Assembly (NCBI GenBank): GCA_946803715.1 | Contig: CAMPET010000171.1 | Coordinates: forward strand, 131,355 to 142,738 | Reading direction: 5' to 3' | DNA length: 11,384 bases | From: Beroe ovata | Taxonomy: Eukaryota; Ctenophora; Nuda; Beroida; Beroidae | Shown: piece after piece, positions 1-6,710 of the stretch | Position numbering within the stretch: the first letter of the stretch is position 1 | Layout of the letters: each line of letters begins with the position of its first letter | The notes under the pieces: generated by a model | What the model was told of the DNA's origin: nothing | Seen by the model: the letters and a program-made list of their open reading frames with translations, nothing else | Database searches by the model: none | Position numbers and translations under genes: made by a program

Positions 1-26
1 ACACACACACACACACACACACACAC
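1..26. repeat. (AC)13 microsatellite at left edge
   Basis: This is a pure AC dinucleotide run of 13 units that begins at the first base, so the true tract may be longer to the left. Alternating purine-pyrimidine DNA of this kind can adopt Z-form. It is seen directly and no function is implied. Confidence 0.97.
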
Positions 27-198
27 GCAGTACACACCGCCTAAGTCTGTAGACTATAGCACTCACGTCTTGTAAAATCACGTGTCATTCAAGAAGGACA
101 CATGTCAATTCCCAAAACCATTCCCGACAATTATTTCCTTATTCCTAAGTTATTAATATAGGTACTGTGTTGAACATGGATAATGGGGGTATCGGATG

Positions 199-247
199 TA
201 CACTGTAATTAGAGAGAATGTACAATGTACAATGTGATTAGAGAGAA
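199..247. repeat. 20-bp imperfect direct repeat
   Basis: Two copies of a 20-bp unit lie at 199-218 and 228-247 and agree at 18 of 20 positions. Both end in ATTAGAGAGAA. The spacer contains TGTACAATGTACA, a palindrome-like word that recurs elsewhere in the window. It lies just left of the fold-back at 290-346 and may be part of the same decayed repeat element. Confidence 0.7.
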
Positions 248-289
248 CAAGCCTGGATGCTTGTACGGGTACACTGTGCCAGTAATACT

Positions 290-346
290 GTTCACTATAG
301 ATTCGCCAATATAATGGCCCAGTATGCTGGCAAATATATAGTGAAC
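290..346. repeat. 57-bp near-perfect fold-back (28-bp arms, 1-nt centre)
   Basis: The arm at 290-317 is the reverse complement of 319-346 with 5 mismatches in 28, leaving a single central base. The outer 10 bp (GTTCACTATA / TATAGTGAAC) match perfectly. Such an almost loop-free imperfect palindrome could be the decayed remnant of a fold-back element or of an inverted duplication. No target-site duplication is evident in the flanks. It lies in an otherwise gene-free stretch (27-750) where I see no supported coding exon. Confidence 0.75.
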
Positions 347-775
347 ACGCAGACCGACACTTATAGAGCTGTACACTGTCATTAGCCTATACGAGCTCTG
401 CTTATTATAGCAGCTCAGTGGATCTCGAAATAGCATTATAATAGGAGGGTAGGTGGGTGTGTAGAGCAGTATCGTAGCGAATATCCATGGTAAGTGTGAG
501 TGATAGTGGTATCTGATAAGGGTATCTAATCTATCAATGATTCAATGAATTCTATTATAATCATTCAGTCTGAATAGGCTCCACAACATCGCGACTCCTT
601 CACCCTCTCCTGCGCTAATATATTCAATACAAAAACAGTTTAAGTTAAAGAAGACATGTTTACACAAGCAAAACGCGTGTAAATTACAGTTGTCTTTGTT
701 AAGTAAACACTGGACACATTAACCATTAAACACAATAATCAGGTACCCGTGTCCCATGCTGCGCAGTACACAATC

Positions 776-1125
776 AATGCTATACAATATACATACTATA
801 CTATACGATATACAATATACATGCTATACAATATACATGCTATACTATACAATATACATGTTATACTATACATGCTACACAACATACATGCCATACAATA
901 TACATGCTATTCAATATACATGCTATACCATACAATATACATGCTATACTATACAATATGCTATACTATACATGCTTTACTATACATACTATACTATACA
1001 TGCTATACTAACATGCTATACAACATACATGCCATGCAATGTACATGCTATACTATACATGCGTAACTATACAATATTCATGCTATACCATACATGCTAT
1101 ACTATACATGCGTAACTATACAATA
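776..1125. repeat. AT-rich 14-16 bp minisatellite, left segment
   Basis: Degenerate tandem units alternate between ATGCTATACTATAC (14 bp) and ATGCTATACAATATAC (16 bp), with many point variants and some truncated units. The same array resumes after 1595, so it was split by the inserted element at 1126-1595. It gives long open frames in two forward frames, rich in Tyr, Ile, Leu and His. These come from the repeat having few stop codons and are not genes. Confidence 0.93.
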
Positions 1126-1150
1126 CACTCAGTTTTCTTTATAAGAAACT
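1126..1150 (+). repeat. Left terminal inverted repeat of the MITE
   Basis: This 25-bp arm pairs with 1571-1595. The differences are at arm positions 12 and 14 only. It includes TAAGAAACT, the reverse complement of the AGTTTCTTA word that recurs inside the element. Confidence 0.85.
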
Positions 1151-1367
1151 TATCAAAATCCTAGGCTAGAGGTTTCTTATTTTTCCGCGATTTTGAGCCT
1201 ACAAGTTTCTTAACAGTTTCTTATTTCTGTATCATATAGCAATTTTCGAATCTTACTTGAGTCAACATAGTTGTACTAAATTTAGTAGTCTATACCGTCG
1301 GTGTTCTCAAAATGCCGATCAGAAGAAGCAGATGTGTGGTATACGGATAAAAGTGAAGGGGCGGGGT

Positions 1368-1386
1368 CTGGGGGCGCAGCCCCCAG
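1368..1386. repeat. GC-rich perfect hairpin inside the MITE
   Basis: CTGGGGGC, loop GCA, GCCCCCAG forms a perfect 8-bp stem in the middle of a very AT-rich element. It sits in a wider GC-rich patch from about 1357 to 1396. The contrast in base composition makes it a distinct module, perhaps a relic of another sequence captured by the element. Confidence 0.85.
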
Positions 1387-1570
1387 GAGCCAGACGTTTT
1401 CTGTTGATAGAATTATCGTTGTACTAGGATTCTGTACACAAATTTAAGAATTTTAGGCTCAAAGTTTCTTAGTTTCTTAATTGTAAATCAACGGAGTTTC
1501 TTAATTTTTCCTGAATCCTAGGCTAAGTTTCTTAAATTTTCAGAAATCCTAGGCTCAGTTTCTTATAGAG

Positions 1571-1595
1571 AGTTTCTTATAGAAAAAACTGAGTG
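1571..1595 (-). repeat. Right terminal inverted repeat of the MITE
   Basis: This arm is the reverse complement of 1126-1150 at 23 of 25 positions and is followed by the TA duplication at 1596-1597. Another AGTTTCTTATAG copy lies just inside it, so the right end carries a doubled terminal word that the left end lacks. Confidence 0.85.
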
Positions 1596-1648
1596 TATAC
1601 ATGCTTTACTATACATGCTATACTATACATGCTCTACTATACATGCTC
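1596..1648. repeat. AT-rich minisatellite, right segment
   Basis: Three to four further 14-bp units (TATACATGCTCTAC-type) continue the array interrupted at 1125. Here the units carry CTTTAC and CTCTAC variants. From 1660 to 1930 I see no gene and no clear repeat. Confidence 0.88.
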
Positions 1649-1930
1649 TACTGTACATTGTTTAGACATTGTAATTTGTATGATAGATGTCTACTTTAGA
1701 TTGTTCGCAGATCTTTGATTACCTATACCTTTTACCTACATACGCTAAATTGATAGATTTGGTAATTCTTGATAGAAATATACATTACACACACAACTAT
1801 ACATAATAGAGCTTTTTACATGGTTCACTAAACAGACATCATCATATGAAGTTGTGGAGTTTTCATAACACTGAGTTCTAGAACTACAGCACAGTGCACA
1901 CACACTGTGTAAACCTTTGTAAACCTGTGT

Positions 1931-2090
1931 AACACACACAGTACACACAGTACACACACACACAAACACACACACACACACAGTACACACACATNCACAT
2001 ACACACATACACAAACACACAGTGCACACACAGTACACACAGTACACACACACACACACATACAGAACACACAGTACACAGTACGCACAC
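1931..2090. repeat. Compound AC-rich microsatellite with one ambiguous base
   Basis: AC runs are interspersed with AGTACACAC and ATACACAC units and with an undetermined base at 1995. Overlapping Cys/Val-rich frames on the minus strand are translations of the repeat and are not proteins. Confidence 0.95.
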
Positions 2091-2309
2091 AATGTTTCCG
2101 GTAATGATACCCAACACACATTTATAAACCCCTATTGACACGTAATGACCGATTAGCTTGCAAAAGGGGGTGTCTTATGTGTGTTATGCGACGTATCACG
2201 TGGTTGGTATTTAACTGCTATGTTACACCAGGAATACAAACTGAAACACATATAATCTCACTCTTCCATATATAAGTGTCGAGTGATCAATTACTGTGAA
2301 CTTGTGCCA

Positions 2310-2360
2310 GTGTCAAAGGCCGGTATCAGAGGCCAGTGTCAGAGGCCAGTCAGAGGCCAG
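2310..2360. repeat. 13-bp tandem repeat, four copies
   Basis: Consecutive units of the form GTGTCAGAGGCCA lie at about 2310-2360, with variants GTGTCAAAGGCCG and GTATCAGAGGCCA and a shortened 11-bp last unit. A short run of similar TTCCCA words follows at 2366-2386. From 2091 to 2415 nothing else stands out and there is no gene. Confidence 0.8.
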
Positions 2361-2415
2361 TTTTTAGTTCCCAGTTCCCACTTCCCTTTAATAAAACAAG
2401 ATCTAATGATCATAT

Positions 2416-2441
2416 CCAATCAAATTTACACGTGACCCAAT
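2416..2441. promoter_or_regulatory. CCAAT / CACGTG / CCAAT cluster
   Basis: Two CCAATCA words (2416-2422 and 2437-2443) flank an E-box CACGTG at 2429-2434. CCAAT boxes are bound by NF-Y and CACGTG by bHLH factors of the USF/MITF/MYC classes. The cluster lies about 460 bp upstream of the tentative first exon at 2897 and could belong to its regulatory region. This rests on motif matching only. Confidence 0.35.
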
Positions 2442-2766
2442 CATAAAACCTGGTATTATAATATCCACGTCTAGACGTTATAATTCAACATAATTGCAAA
2501 TGATTTCATACGTCCACTGTCCTCTAAGACCACGTTCGTAGACCTACGACGCGCAATGGAGGGTTTATTAGAAATTCGGGGACTGTTTTTGACAGTTCAT
2601 GTAATAATACCTGTAGGTTGATCATCCCCACCCAGTTATTTGTTCCGGCGACCGGCTGTGTTGGAACCTATACTCGTATTTCTATTTCTCGAGGCGCTGA
2701 GGTAGCATTGAGCCCGCTATAGTTTCATATGCTATGTTAACGGTTTAGAGCGGTAACCTATCGTAG

Positions 2767-2786
2767 TGGGCGTGGTTATGACGTCA
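2767..2786. promoter_or_regulatory. GC/KLF-type box plus palindromic CRE
   Basis: GGGCGTGG, an Sp1/KLF-type site, is followed within 6 bp by the full palindrome TGACGTCA at 2779-2786, the CREB/ATF consensus. It is 110 bp upstream of the candidate ATG at 2897, a typical distance for a proximal promoter. A duplicated 11-bp word ATCTCACAGGG follows at 2795-2817. No TATA box is obvious between here and 2897. The role is inferred. Confidence 0.4.
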
Positions 2787-2896
2787 TTTGATATATCTCA
2801 CAGGGCATCTCACAGGGTATGGATTACTGAGATTAGGAGCTTGTTTAATTGCTCTGATCTAGTAATTATCTAGCGCGCTCGTTTGCTAATTTGTTA

Positions 2897-3010
2897 ATGT
2901 TGCATTGGGCAGGAAGTTCTAGCTCGTTTTCGTCGCTACTCTACAATGACTTGGGTCTTGGAGCTTTGGCGGTCTGTGTCTTATTAACATTCGTCAATCC
3001 GTCATTCCTT
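2897..3010 (+). CDS. Candidate first coding exon, membrane-anchored N-terminus
   Basis: From the ATG at 2897 the frame encodes 38 residues, beginning MLHWAGSSSSFSSLLYNDLG and continuing with a hydrophobic stretch (GLGALAVCVLLTF, about residues 20-32) that fits a signal anchor or transmembrane helix. It ends exactly at a strong 5' splice-like site, GTGAGT at 3011, in phase 0. A CRE and a GC/KLF-type box lie about 110-130 bp upstream. Read without splicing, the same frame runs on to a stop at 3076 and gives a 59-residue peptide. The start is chosen because it is the first ATG in the frame and the serine-rich head precedes the hydrophobic segment. I do not recognise the product. Chance remains a real possibility for so short an exon. 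Confidence 0.35.
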
Positions 3011-3198
3011 GTGAGTTGTCTGTGTGTTACCCTCTACCTGTGTGTCAAAAGTGTTTCACTTTATTTCCCACGTTAAACCATGGTGTATCGCATATTGCGT
3101 AGGTGCACTTGATGCATAACTTTCGGACACAATGGCATTGATCTCGTTATGATTTCACTCCTATTGACACTATAGTTCCACTCCTGTTGACAATTAGG

Positions 3199-3224
3199 TA
3201 ATTGGTAACTATAGTTACCAATTA
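3199..3224. repeat. 26-bp perfect palindrome
   Basis: The sequence from 3199 to 3224 equals its own reverse complement across all 26 positions, with no loop. Its centre is AACTATAGTT. It can extrude as a cruciform, or it may be a head-to-head duplication or a dimeric protein-binding site. It lies about 40 bp left of the larger inverted repeat at 3266-3357, inside the putative first intron. Confidence 0.92.
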
Positions 3225-3265
3225 ACTACACAACTATCAATATAAGTCGTTCCCATTCGATTGGG

Positions 3266-3357
3266 GTACGGAATACCCAACTTCTAGAATACCCAACGTC
3301 GCAAATACCCAACAGGAATTACCGAGTTGGGTATACTAGAAGTTGGGTATTCCGTAC
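3266..3357. repeat. 92-bp hairpin-forming inverted repeat made of 16-bp units
   Basis: The arm at 3266-3297 is the reverse complement of 3326-3357 with one mismatch in 32, separated by 28 nt. The word AATACCCAAC starts at 3272, 3288 and 3304, exactly 16 bp apart. Its inverse GTTGGGTAT starts at 3326 and 3342, again 16 bp apart. So a three-unit tandem repeat faces a two-unit inverted copy. An RNA copy from either strand would fold into a long stem of about 32 bp, similar in size to a microRNA precursor, or act as a cruciform. It could also be a tiny fold-back element. Confidence 0.9.
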
Positions 3358-3414
3358 TGTTACCTTCTCATTCTGCGAATGCGGATATTGGAGACACCAT
3401 GTCTGCACCAGGAA

Positions 3415-3429
3415 CGGGGCGTGGCCCCG
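3415..3429. repeat. Short GC-rich hairpin
   Basis: CGGGGC, loop GTG, GCCCCG gives a perfect 6-bp stem. It resembles in style the GC-rich hairpin inside the MITE, but the two share no longer identity. It lies just after the ATG at 3399 of an open frame that I did not accept as a gene. Confidence 0.6.
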
Positions 3430-3664
3430 GTGGTCGCTCAATAATCAGTCACGTTATCTCCTATTCCGCGTCGTTTATTTTACTTAATCAACTGGAAACT
3501 TCAACATGCAACTTGTTCATGTTGTTTACAGAATCATGGGCCAGATTCATGTATCCTGAAAATATAGAGCTTCAGAACATAGCTGTAGAACGATTAGATG
3601 TTTAAAAGTGTTATAGAAAGTGGTGAAAATTTAGATATTTCCCTCAAAATATCGTCTAACAAAC

Positions 3665-3681
3665 CACACACACACACACAC
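3665..3681. repeat. Short (CA)n microsatellite
   Basis: About eight CA units form a short tract within the putative first intron. It is of AC type on the + strand, unlike all of the long tracts to its right. Confidence 0.95.
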
Positions 3682-3831
3682 GCAATTAGACTCGTGCTTT
3701 TCAATCTTCATGTGTTTCCCATCAGCTGGGAATAATTGATTTTGTTTACGTTTGTCAGATGCTACAATGCACAACAAACTCGACGCTGCTGCATTTCGCT
3801 CTCGTCGTTGGTATTTGATAGCTTCTCTTAG

Positions 3832-4038
3832 CTGTTTTTGGACAAACACTGTGAAACGTTTGCGCAGCGAATATTAGAAAAACGTGACGTTTTGCAACGT
3901 GTTCAACAGAAGAGCGAAAATATTTGCGCAGCTCGTGTAGTTGAAGCGATGTACAGCAAAAAACGTCTGAAATACGGTTACAGTCTAATCCCGACTGCTG
4001 TTAAATCAAGAGCATATGAGGTTCCAGAGCAGATTGAG
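3832..4038 (+). CDS. Candidate internal coding exon, basic helical protein
   Basis: A frame of 69 codons lies between a good 3' splice-like site (CTTCTCTTAG, ending 3831) and a consensus donor (GAG/GTAGGT, from 4039), phase 0 at both ends. It encodes a charged, helix-prone segment with stretches such as RILEKRDVLQRVQQKSENIC and VVEAMYSKKRLKYGYSLIPT. Codons are enriched for purine first positions (GAC, GTT, GCG, GAA, ATG), which favours real coding. An in-frame TAG at 3829-3831 means the frame must be entered by splicing. Phase 0 fits the candidate first exon, and the join extends that exon's hydrophobic end with LFL before a charged region. I do not recognise a family. A 73-codon frame on the minus strand overlaps only the first 18 bp or so. 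Confidence 0.42.
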
Positions 4039-4259
4039 GTAGGTTTTCATTCCTCAACAGAAAGACAGAAGCTACCTATTTTTCTCAACTGTAGGTTAGA
4101 GTGGGTTATAACTTTATAATGTCTAATTTTGTCTTCTGAATTACACACGTCAATCTCTCGCAAAATTCGGTTCAGCAAGTTTTGCGTACCTGTCTTCTCG
4201 TAAGTTCTCTCGGTGCATTCTTGAAACGAGTTAATTCTCCGAATTGTTGCGACAAGCCT

Positions 4260-4262
4260 CTG

Positions 4263-4297
<35 letters not shown>

Positions 4298-4302
4298 GTG
4301 TA
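4260..4302. repeat. (GT)n microsatellite, interrupted once
   Basis: About 21 GT units are broken by one TTTG. It lies in the putative second intron on the sense strand, where RNA would carry UG repeats of the kind bound by TDP-43 and CELF proteins. That binding is known for the families and is not shown here. Confidence 0.95.
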
Positions 4303-4378
4303 GCTGTGCGTTACAGTATAACAGGAAGATATTATGAGGGTAATATTTTCCATGGCTTCTCGGCAAATCTGCTCTCAG

Positions 4379-4420
4379 CTGAAGCAGCAGGAGCTACACC
4401 AGATATTCTTGTTGTTGTAG
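4379..4420 (+). CDS. Candidate terminal exon, 13 codons and stop
   Basis: An acceptor-like CTGCTCTCAG ends at 4378. The phase 0 frame reads LKQQELHQIFLLL and stops with TAG at 4418-4420. Joined to the exon ending at 4038 it makes a continuous charged helix (VPEQIE + LKQQELHQIF), and the whole model 2897-4420 would encode 120 residues. No canonical AATAAA follows closely. AATAAC at about 4520 is the nearest variant. Two alternatives use the same DNA. One is a phase 2 reading that stays open (EAAGATPDILVVVALCQTCC) to a GTGAGA donor at 4472. The other is a 23-codon frame from an ATG in good context at 4351. The choice is uncertain. Confidence 0.2.
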   Translation: MKQQELHQIFLLL

Positions 4421-4506
4421 CGCTGTGTCAGACGTGCTGTTTGCCGGAAAATATTAATTCGCAAAATATCGGCGTCGGTGAGATTTATTTTCTTTTTTTC
4501 GAGTAA

Positions 4507-6240
4507 AGAGCTGAGGTTCAATAACAAAGATTCCGATAGAGGTGTGGTTGCGAGTTCAAACAGACTTCGTGTAAATAGTTATGTTTGGTATAATTATATC
4601 GGTGATAATATTTAATAACAACATGCATTTTAACCTAAGGTGTGCGTACTGGCGTACATGTTGGTGTGTTGCTTATGTCATGAAACAGGTATCGGTCATA
4701 ATAAGAGGTGACCTCATTCACTGTTTTGGGTTGACACTTATCACACCCTATTATCAGCAATATTGTACATGTGTCACATTCTCCACATCTGAACACAGCT
4801 GGTGATTACTGTCTTTAAATGGGCTAATCGTTGTTACAGAACGCATACTTACCAATGCAACATCTTGCAGAAACAGCTGTAAATTTATACGCTGAACATA
4901 GACGCGAATTATTTGAAACTAGCTAAGTTGATGCTATGCGTATCTGATCGTAAGTTTGAAATACTTGTGAGGATAGGAATCCCGTATAAAACAGCTTAAC
5001 ACATATCATTTTGAAGCACCAATATTTCTTGCTGCACGTCTCATAAATCATGATGTTGCTCATTCGGTGCGGATCAAGGTCATCATCTACACAGAACATG
5101 AAGATAGCAACGTGACAATATGCAAAATTCATAATGAATACCTATCCATGTGCTCAAGTGATTATACTCCCGAACCAAATCTTCCCTCCCCGAGGTGTCA
5201 TTTTCAGATCATCGACATATGATGATCAGCTGCTTCTCCAGGCTGTGGTCTTGTCATAATAATTACACCATGTGATTATGCTATCTGAGATGCCAATTTC
5301 TGACACTTTTCCGCCATTTTCTCTCGCTCGACCAGTGATCGTGTCGTGACTGCTGTTTGCCATTATTGTTGAATATTCGGCGAATTGTCCTCCGTTTGTC
5401 AATGCCTCTCTCAAACTTTCATTCTTGTCATTTATTCATTCCTAAATCCTATTTATCAGGAATCCTGGTTCCATATTCTTAAACAACGTTTAAGCTCAAT
5501 GAACAACACCCTCTTGCAATGTTATCGATGCAATACGCTACAGCCTACAATTCACAATTGACATCAATAGTCAAAAGAATTATCTTTTTTACCATCTTGA
5601 TCTTGGGCTATCTTATTTTTAAAACCGATCGCCGGATCTCAATGAATAGGTTGCCTAGTACACAGAAGCATCTTGTTATTTGTTTTCCCACTGTGCTGCA
5701 TGATTATTTCTCACAAATCATGTTTGTTTTGAATAATATCATAATTGCATTGTCAGCATAAAGTTAAACAAAAATTTACCTGGAGTCTACATTACTACAG
5801 TAGGTGATATTATTAGAAAAGCACATCGAACGCTCCTGAAGTGTTAAACGGATTCAAACACAGTGGGTGAATGACTGCAGTTTTCCTACTGTTTATTATT
5901 CCACGTTCACGTTGTTTTCTATGTAGGTACGGGTAAAACAAGCTAATGTAGTACCTATGTACACACTACCTATAGTTAATAGTTATGATGCTCTTTTCAC
6001 ACAAATCTAGATCCTGGAGTTCTAGTGTTTTTTGTCCCATGTGGCCAATAATATGCGTTTTACTCCAGTGATTATTTTTCAGTAGTATGGTCATCACGAC
6101 ATCACATCGCCTCCAATGCTGTTTGCTTTGACCAAATATGTTGATGACGTAATCGAATAATCGGAAGTTTTCATCGCTGAAATTGTACATGACACAATGT
6201 GTCATGTTATAGTTCTGTTGTCATGATTCTGGGTGTGCGT
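4507..6240. other. Gene-free stretch without clear features
   Basis: I find no defensible exon, RNA gene or mobile element here. Open frames of 60-80 codons on both strands have AT-rich, low-information translations and lack paired splice-like borders in phase. A 7-bp inverted repeat GATCATC/GATGATC surrounds CATATG near 5212-5232, and ACATGACAC/GTGTCATGT forms a 9-bp stem with a 3-nt loop at 6187-6207. Both are short enough to be chance. Confidence 0.5.
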
Positions 6241-6245
6241 TGTGA

Positions 6246-6256
6246 GGGGGGGGGGG
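6246..6256. repeat. Run of 11 G
   Basis: This homopolymer of 11 guanines on the + strand is prone to sequencing length error and to replication slippage. No other G-run nearby would complete an intramolecular quadruplex. Confidence 0.9.
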
Positions 6257-6362
6257 TGTTCCTACGCAACGTACCACAGAACACTCTACTGCCCACTCAA
6301 ATCGAGATGATCATGCTTTAACAATGAATTTATGCGGAAATACATCATAGTGACGTTGATAT

Positions 6363-6419
6363 CACGTGACCATGACTACTGACACGTGTCTAGCTAAACC
6401 ACGTGTCCACTGTCACGTG
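6363..6419. promoter_or_regulatory. Cluster of four CACGTG E-boxes
   Basis: Perfect CACGTG hexamers start at 6363, 6383, 6400 and 6414, that is four in 57 bp. Two have the TCACGTGA octamer form preferred by MITF/TFE/USF-like bHLH-Zip dimers. The density is far above the one per 4 kb expected by chance, so an enhancer or promoter element is plausible. No coding exon starts nearby on either strand that I can support, so a target gene cannot be named. Confidence 0.5.
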
Positions 6420-6609
6420 ATTTACAAGGCAATGAGATGCACGTACATGATGCGAGATAGAGTGTAACACAACACCAGAAATACGTCATGTGTTCCCACG
6501 TACCAACAACTTACTGATATACACACACAGTGTTGCTCGCTCCCCCCTGCTGCTGCTGATGTTGTACAGTTTCACATCGCCGCCAATACATTTCGTGTTG
6601 CTTCGATTT

Positions 6610-6610
<1 letters not shown>

Positions 6611-6640
<30 letters not shown>

Positions 6641-6710
6641 TAATGCGTGTGTGTCTGTGTGTGTGTGTGTGTGTGTGTTCGTNGATGTGTATGTGTGTGT
6701 GTGTGTGTGC
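6611..6710. repeat. Compound (GT)n microsatellite with one ambiguous base
   Basis: About 100 bp of GT repeats carry ATGTGT, TAATGC and CTGTGT interruptions and an undetermined base at 6683. The open frame across it gives runs of Val-Cys and is a repeat artefact. Confidence 0.96.

Larger units (their letters stand above)
1126..1595. mobile_element. 470-bp non-autonomous MITE-like element with TA duplication
   Basis: The element starts CACTCAGTTTT at 1126 and ends with the reverse complement at 1595. The terminal inverted repeats are 25 bp with 23 matches. A TA dinucleotide flanks both sides (1124-1125 and 1596-1597), and the minisatellite continues outside each end, so the boundaries are well defined. 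A TA duplication and CACT-type termini are what Tc1/mariner-like families produce, but family membership is an inference. There is no transposase frame, so movement would have needed an enzyme supplied elsewhere. Inside are about ten copies of the octamer GTTTCTTA, several CCTAGGCT-like words and a central GC-rich hairpin. Confidence 0.85.

Noticed and set aside
749-1115. Two overlapping forward open frames of more than 100 codons
   Set aside because: Both are translations of the ATGCTATAC minisatellite. The peptide is a degenerate Tyr/Ile/His/Leu repeat, and the array continues past the transposon without keeping a frame.
1745-2141. Three overlapping minus-strand frames of 85-124 codons, rich in Cys and Val
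   Set aside because: They are produced by the AC microsatellite and read through an ambiguous base. All three frames are open for the same trivial reason.
3399-3605. 68-codon + strand frame starting MSAPGTGRGPGGR, with ATG in good context (ACACCATGT)
   Set aside because: The start is attractive, but the rest is compositionally ordinary and there is no splice donor in frame. The frame overlaps a GC hairpin, and its upstream extension runs into the inverted repeat. It is retained only as an alternative to the intron reading.
3631-3849. 73-codon minus-strand frame with a basic, protein-like segment (KYQRRERNAAASSLL)
   Set aside because: It runs into a CA microsatellite that adds a Cys/Val run, and its start overlaps the better supported + strand exon. 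A GTAAAC donor-like site exists on the minus strand, so it is not fully excluded.
3743-3870. Alternative + strand frame (MHNKLDAAAFRSRRWYLI...) entering the 3832 exon by a frameshift
   Set aside because: It stops at the TAG around 3872 and would need a frameshift or a 21-nt intron to join the next frame. The simple acceptor at 3831 explains the exon better.
4545-4575. GAGTTCAAAC resembling a tRNA B box
   Set aside because: The flanks do not form T-arm or acceptor stems and no A box lies at the expected distance.
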